Below, piece after piece: positions 4,821 through 6,893 of a DNA stretch of 6,893 nucleotides (positions are counted from its first letter, which is position 1; every line of letters starts with the position of its first letter). The notes below the pieces were generated by a model. That model searched no databases. It had not been told where the DNA came from and saw only the letters and a list, made by a program, of their open reading frames with translations. The stretch comes from Acidimicrobiia bacterium (GTDB taxonomy: Bacteria > Actinomycetota > Acidimicrobiia > Spongiisociales > UBA5794). The position numbers and the translations under genes are program-made. Location of the stretch: NCBI GenBank assembly GCA_013003515.1, contig JABDIW010000162.1:1-6893 (forward strand). The letters are read 5' to 3'.

Positions 4821-6010
4821 GTGGTCGCGGCCCGGATGGCGGCGATCTGCTGAACGTCCTTGTCGCCTCGGCCTGACAGGTTGAGGACCACCGTCTTGCC
4901 GGCGAGGGACTCCTTCTCGCGATCGATCCAGGCGAGTGCGTGGGCAGGCTCGAGGGCAGGGATGATCCCTTCGGTGCGGCTCATGAGATCGAATGCGGCC
5001 AGGGCCTCGTCGTCGGTCACCGCTTCATATCGCACCTTCCCCGAATCACGCAGGTAGGCGTGCTCGGGACCGACGCCCGGGTAGTCGAGACCGGCAGACA
5101 CCGAGTGCGCCTCCACCACCTGACCTTCCTCGTCCTGGAGCATGTACGTCCGTGAGCCGTGGAGAACGCCCGGGCTCCCGGCCACGAGGGAGGCACCGTG
5201 GGCGCCGCTGGTGAGTCCGTGACCGGCGGCTTCCACCCCAACGAGCTCGACACCACTGTCGAGCCACGGATGGAAGATGCCCATGGCATTGGAGCCCCCT
5301 CCAACACACGCGACGATGATGTCTGGAGTGTCTGGAAGCTCCTCGTGCGCGGCGAGCTGGCGGCTGAGCTCCTCGCCGATCACCTTCTGGAACTGCCTCA
5401 CGATGAGCGGGAACGGATGCGGGCCGACCACCGACCCGATGATGTAGTGGGTGTTCTCGACGGTGCCGACCCAATCGCGCATCGCCTCGGAAACCGCGTC
5501 TTTGAGCGTGGCCGCCCCTGATGTGACAGGGATCACCTCGGCACCGAGCAACTCCATGCGGTACACGTTGAGAGCTTGACGCTCGACGTCCTTGGCGCCC
5601 ATGTACACGGCACACTCGGTGCCGAAGAGGGCACATGCGGTTGCGGTGGCGACTCCGTGCTGCCCCGCTCCGGTTTCTGCGATGATGCGCGTCTTGCCCA
5701 TTCGCCCGGCCAGCAAGGCTTGACCGACCGTGTTGTTGATCTTGTGGGCACCGGTGTGAGCCAGGTCCTCCCGCTTGAGAATGAGCCGCACGCCGAGCGC
5801 GTCTGAGAGACGACTGGCCTCATACAAGGGGGTGGGTCGACCTACGAAGCCGGACAACAGCTCATCGAGCTCGCCGTGGAAGGCAGGATCGGCCCATGCA
5901 TCGGTGAAGGCCTGCTCGAGCTGCTCCAGCGCAGGCATCAGCGTCTCAGGCGCAAACCGGCCGCCGTATTCCCCGAATCGGCCCCGCACATCAGGGCCAG
6001 TCGTCGTCAT
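4817..6010 (-). CDS. trpB: Tryptophan synthase beta chain, 397 aa
   Basis: TrpB joins indole and L-serine to make L-tryptophan using pyridoxal phosphate (PLP). The sequence begins in typical fashion with GRFGEYGGRFAPETLMPALE (10-29). The PLP lysine is K90 in LAHTGAHKINN, and the catalytic Glu is E112 in AETGAGQHGVATA. The phosphate of the cofactor is held by GGGSNA (237-242). D309 lies in SAGLDYPGVGPEH, and the Ser contacting the pyridine ring is S379 in NLSGRGDKD. Length and motifs mark the standard TrpB1 type that partners with TrpA, not the longer TrpB2 type. The ATG at 6010 overlaps the trpF stop (ATGA), and AGGAGG lies 10 nt upstream within trpF, so it has its own ribosome-binding site despite the overlap. 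The gene ends overlapping trpA by 4 nt. Confidence 0.99.
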   Translation of the reverse strand: MTTTGPDVRGRFGEYGGRFAPETLMPALEQLEQAFTDAWADPAFHGELDELLSGFVGRPTPLYEASRLSDALGVRLILKREDLAHTGAHKINNTVGQALLAGRMGKTRIIAETGAGQHGVATATACALFGTECAVYMGAKDVERQALNVYRMELLGAEVIPVTSGAATLKDAVSEAMRDWVGTVENTHYIIGSVVGPHPFPLIVRQFQKVIGEELSRQLAAHEELPDTPDIIVACVGGGSNAMGIFHPWLDSGVELVGVEAAGHGLTSGAHGASLVAGSPGVLHGSRTYMLQDEEGQVVEAHSVSAGLDYPGVGPEHAYLRDSGKVRYEAVTDDEALAAFDLMSRTEGIIPALEPAHALAWIDREKESLAGKTVVLNLSGRGDKDVQQIAAIRAATT

Positions 6011-6603
6011 GCTCGCTTGGCCTCCTGGACAAATCGGTGGACCATACCGTGGTCCTTGACCCCGGGAGCCGACTCGAGCCGACTCGATGCATCCACTCCC
6101 CAGGGCCGAGTTCGCATGATCGCCTCGACGACGTTGTCGGGGCCCAGCCCTCCGGCGAGGACGAATCGCTGTGTGATTCCCTCCGCCAGCGACCAGTCGA
6201 AGGCCTCTCCGGTTCCTCCGTGCATGCCGGCTTTCCTGTTGTCGATGATCGGTATCTGACCGGGCACCGCAGGCCCGAGCTGGGCGCCTGGTGGCGACGC
6301 CAGAAGCACCATCGCCCCGGCCGCCAGGACGGTGCGAGCCGCAGCAAGCGCTCCTTCACCGTGGAGTTGAACCGCTTCGGCCCCCGTGACCTTGATTGCC
6401 TCGAGAGCCTCTTCGGCGCTGGCATCGACAACGACGAGAACCCTCACCGCCGGTATCCCACGGCCGAGGTCTCGGGCCATGTCCAGGTCCACGCGACGCG
6501 GCGAGTCGGGAGCGAGGACGAACCCAACGGCGTCGGCACCGGAATCGACCGCGGCCTCCACGTCGTCGCGTCGTGTCAACCCGCAGACCTTCACCCAGGT
6601 CAC
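6007..6603 (-). CDS. trpF: Phosphoribosylanthranilate isomerase, stand-alone, 198 aa
   Basis: TrpF performs the Amadori rearrangement of N-(5'-phosphoribosyl)anthranilate to the carboxyphenylamino-deoxyribulose phosphate used by TrpC. The (beta/alpha)8 barrel is shown by VKVCGLTRRDDV with catalytic C7, GFVLAPDSPRRV (27-38), AVQLHGEG, HGGTGEAFDW with catalytic Asp D136, LAGGLGPDNV, and the phosphate-binding end GVDASSRLESAPGVKD (169-184). The last motif reads DASSRLES where DVSSGVES is usual, a mild change. The start is GTG at 6603, sharing GTGA with the trpC stop; a weak AAGGGA lies about 8 nt upstream. Many familiar actinobacteria lack trpF and use the bifunctional PriA, so this gene is informative about lineage. 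Confidence 0.97.
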   Translation of the reverse strand: MTWVKVCGLTRRDDVEAAVDSGADAVGFVLAPDSPRRVDLDMARDLGRGIPAVRVLVVVDASAEEALEAIKVTGAEAVQLHGEGALAAARTVLAAGAMVLLASPPGAQLGPAVPGQIPIIDNRKAGMHGGTGEAFDWSLAEGITQRFVLAGGLGPDNVVEAIMRTRPWGVDASSRLESAPGVKDHGMVHRFVQEAKRA

Positions 6604-6893
6604 GTCGCAGTCCCTTTGAGCGCCTCGATCAGCGCCGCCGGCTCAGGCGCGGTGACCAGGGCTTCCCCCACGAGAATGCCGTCGTAGCCCGCAGCAGCCA
6701 TGCGGGACGCCCCGGCTGCGCTCGAGATCCCCGACTCGGCGACGGTCACGACCCCATCGAGAAGCGGAGCGATGGTCTCAGCGACTGCAAGGTCGGTTTC
6801 GAAGGTGGAGAGATCACGATTGTTGACTCCGACGATGGAGGCGCCCGCATCACGAGCGCGGTGGGCCTCCTCGGGCGTGTGCACCTCCACGAG
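6600..6893 (-). CDS. trpC: Indole-3-glycerol phosphate synthase, C-terminal 97 residues, cut by window edge
   Basis: TrpC closes the indole ring by decarboxylating the TrpF product to indole-3-glycerol phosphate. Only the end of the barrel is here: LVEVHTPEEAHRARDAG, then GVNNRDLSTFETDL with the conserved Asn and Arg of the active site, then VVTVAESGIS with the conserved Glu, and YDGILVGEALV, which binds the substrate phosphate. The frame is open up to base 6893. The GTG at 6890 is an internal valine of the LVEVH strand and not a start, so about 160 N-terminal residues lie to the right of the window. The stop at 6602-6600 overlaps the GTG start of trpF. It is the first visible gene of the trpC-trpF-trpB-trpA block; promoter and any attenuator are outside. 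Confidence 0.97.
   Translation of the reverse strand, partial: LVEVHTPEEAHRARDAGASIVGVNNRDLSTFETDLAVAETIAPLLDGVVTVAESGISSAAGASRMAAAGYDGILVGEALVTAPEPAALIEALKGTAT

Noticed and set aside
6888..6890. GTG as a start codon of a short trpC
   Set aside because: It encodes the valine inside the conserved LVEVH strand, and the frame continues to the window edge.
1..6893. CRISPR array, insertion sequence, prophage, toxin-antitoxin or defence system
   Set aside because: No spaced direct repeats, transposase or integrase motifs, or terminal inverted repeats were seen; the tRNA 3' end shows no second attachment-site copy within the window.

Overview
The window is GC-rich chromosomal DNA from a bacterium that is probably an actinobacterium (Actinomycetota). 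The clues are the strong G/C third-position bias, a DNA polymerase I whose proofreading domain looks degenerate, a TadE/TadG-like pair, and GTG and 4-nt-overlap starts. A separate trpF gene between trpC and trpB argues against Streptomyces- or Mycobacterium-type lineages, which use the bifunctional PriA. A deeper class such as Acidimicrobiia would fit, but this is inference and cannot be proved from 6.9 kb.

All protein genes read on the minus strand, so transcription runs from high to low coordinates. From the right edge there is a tight tryptophan block: the 3' end of trpC (cut by the window edge), then trpF, trpB and trpA. Each neighbouring pair overlaps by 4 nt (GTGA or ATGA), the pattern of translational coupling. 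Together they cover the last four catalytic activities of tryptophan synthesis, from phosphoribosylanthranilate to tryptophan. trpE and trpD are not in view.

Between about 3600 and 4020 lies the only non-coding tract. It holds a plus-strand tRNA-Leu(CAA), three consecutive hairpins behind it (the third a strong terminator-like stem), another long inverted repeat, and upstream of the tRNA a 16-bp palindrome in the shared divergent promoter region.

Left of the tRNA is a minus-strand cluster: a TadE-like pseudopilin-type protein, a TadG-like secreted or membrane-anchored protein (ATGA overlap), and a 92-residue charged helical protein whose ATG directly follows the TadG-like stop codon. After 40 bp comes polA, of which the first 390 codons are present (complete 5'-nuclease domain and the beginning of the inactive-looking 3'-5' exonuclease domain). 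A -10-like TACACT placed 7 nt before the polA ATG suggests a leaderless transcript.

I see no mobile element, CRISPR array or clear novel defence or biosynthetic system. The least explained parts are the orphan TadE/TadG/coiled-coil cluster beside polA and the inverted-repeat-rich tract around the tRNA.
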